This document shows positions 5,086 to 5,560 of a stretch of DNA of 5,560 bases, one piece after another; within the stretch, counting starts at the first letter, position 1; each line of letters opens with the position of its first letter. Source of the DNA: an uncultured Spirochaetia bacterium. Lineage in GTDB: Bacteria > Spirochaetota > UBA4802 > JAGODF01. The notes beneath the pieces were generated by a model. It did no database searches. It was given only the letters and a program-made list of their open reading frames with translations, and was not told the origin of the DNA. The translations under genes and the position numbers were made by a program. The DNA lies in the NCBI GenBank assembly GCA_937967705.1, contig CALCJG010000004.1, positions 1-5,560 on the forward strand, given 5' to 3'.

Positions 5086-5560
5086 ATGAATAACAGGAGA
5101 GGGATGTTGAGGGGGATGGCGGTTCTGGCGGTGTTTCTGACGGCCCTTCCCTTCGGATGTGCCAAAAAAGAGGCGAAGCCGGCGCTGGTCTCCTTTGCGG
5201 TGGGTACGGTTTCGCTCACCCGGGGAGCCGAGGCGCCCCGTCCCGTGCAGATGCAGGAGGCCCTGCAGGAGGGGGACCGGATAGAGACTGGCAAGAAGTC
5301 CTGGCTGATCATACAGATGGCGGATGACACGGTGCTGCGCCTGGAGGCGGAAACGAAGGCCGCCTTTACGGCCCTGAAAACCCTCGAAAAGAGGGAGGTT
5401 TCCCTGGAAGAGGGCAAATTGCTTTCCAAGCTGGGCAAGCTGCGCAAGGGGGATGAGTTCCAAGTAAAAACCCCCAGCGCCCTGGCGGCGGTACGGGGCA
5501 CCGAGTTTTTAACCGAGTATGCCTCCGGCAAGACCGTCGTGGCGGTGGGCGAGGGGAAGG
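5086..5560 (+). CDS. FecR-domain probable lipoprotein, 3' partial
   Basis: 158 residues are visible and the frame is open at the window end. The N-terminus MNNRRGMLRG is basic and is followed by a hydrophobic core (MAVLAVFLTA) and LPFGC with Cys25, then a charged AKKEAK. This looks like a lipoprotein signal, but Pro at -3 and Phe at -2 depart from the standard lipobox, so lipidation is likely and not certain. From about 36 a FecR domain begins (VSFAVGTVSLTRGAEA). It continues through EGDRIETGKKSWLIIQMADDTVLRLE and reaches the signature VKTPSALAAVRGTEF (127-141). This matches the preceding protein's VHTPDALVRVSGTEF, so the two are paralogous in this domain. The protein is expected in the periplasm, anchored to the inner or outer membrane. 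The start ATG 5086 has a strong AGGAGG site, 19 bp after the previous stop, in the same operon. It may sense or relay an envelope signal to the membrane FecR-like protein, which is inference. Confidence 0.85.
   Translation, partial: MNNRRGMLRGMAVLAVFLTALPFGCAKKEAKPALVSFAVGTVSLTRGAEAPRPVQMQEALQEGDRIETGKKSWLIIQMADDTVLRLEAETKAAFTALKTLEKREVSLEEGKLLSKLGKLRKGDEFQVKTPSALAAVRGTEFLTEYASGKTVVAVGEGK

Noticed and set aside
4347..5531. 394-codon open frame on the minus strand
   Set aside because: It is antisense to two FecR-domain genes with clear motifs, is rich in Pro, Arg, Gly and Ser without any recognisable domain, and is a product of GC-rich codon use.

Overview
This is a GC-rich bacterial window, densely coded on both strands, with one AT-rich regulatory gap. 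The taxon cannot be named from the sequence. A Gram-negative envelope is implied by an ECF sigma factor, a membrane FecR-like protein and a FecR-domain probable lipoprotein. A CheX-like protein, relaxed lipobox and FecR-domain proteins outside an iron-receptor operon would fit a spirochaete or a Desulfobacterota-like lineage. This is only an inference. Four of the six genes begin inside the window with their starts supported by context, and three of those starts are GTG.

Left part (2-1646, + strand): the 3' portion of a zinc-dependent histone-deacetylase/AcuC-family hydrolase whose N-terminus lies before the window, then, after 43 bp, a CheX-like CheY-P phosphatase. Both read rightward and may be co-transcribed. 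No other chemotaxis gene is visible.

Middle part (1650-3055, - strand): a FadR-type GntR regulator (FCD ligand domain) followed by a calcineurin-like metallophosphoesterase. The two overlap by 4 nt (GTGA), so they form a translationally coupled pair. The phosphoesterase ends only 3 bp from the end of the convergent cheX-like gene.

Intergenic part (3056-3393): 338 bp between the divergent regulator and sigma genes. It holds a perfect 9-bp inverted repeat with a 21-nt spacer, two copies of a 9-bp direct repeat 27 bp apart (each giving a TTGACT -35-like box on the minus strand), a run of A/T tracts, and an 18-bp perfect A/T palindrome close to the sigma start.

Right part (3394-5560, + strand): an ECF-type sigma factor, a single-pass FecR-domain protein overlapping it by 4 nt, and a second FecR-domain protein with a probable lipoprotein signal, cut by the window end. 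This looks like a sigma/anti-sigma-like envelope signalling operon in which a second FecR-domain protein sits where FecI/FecR systems usually have a TonB-dependent receptor gene. It is the most interesting part of the window.
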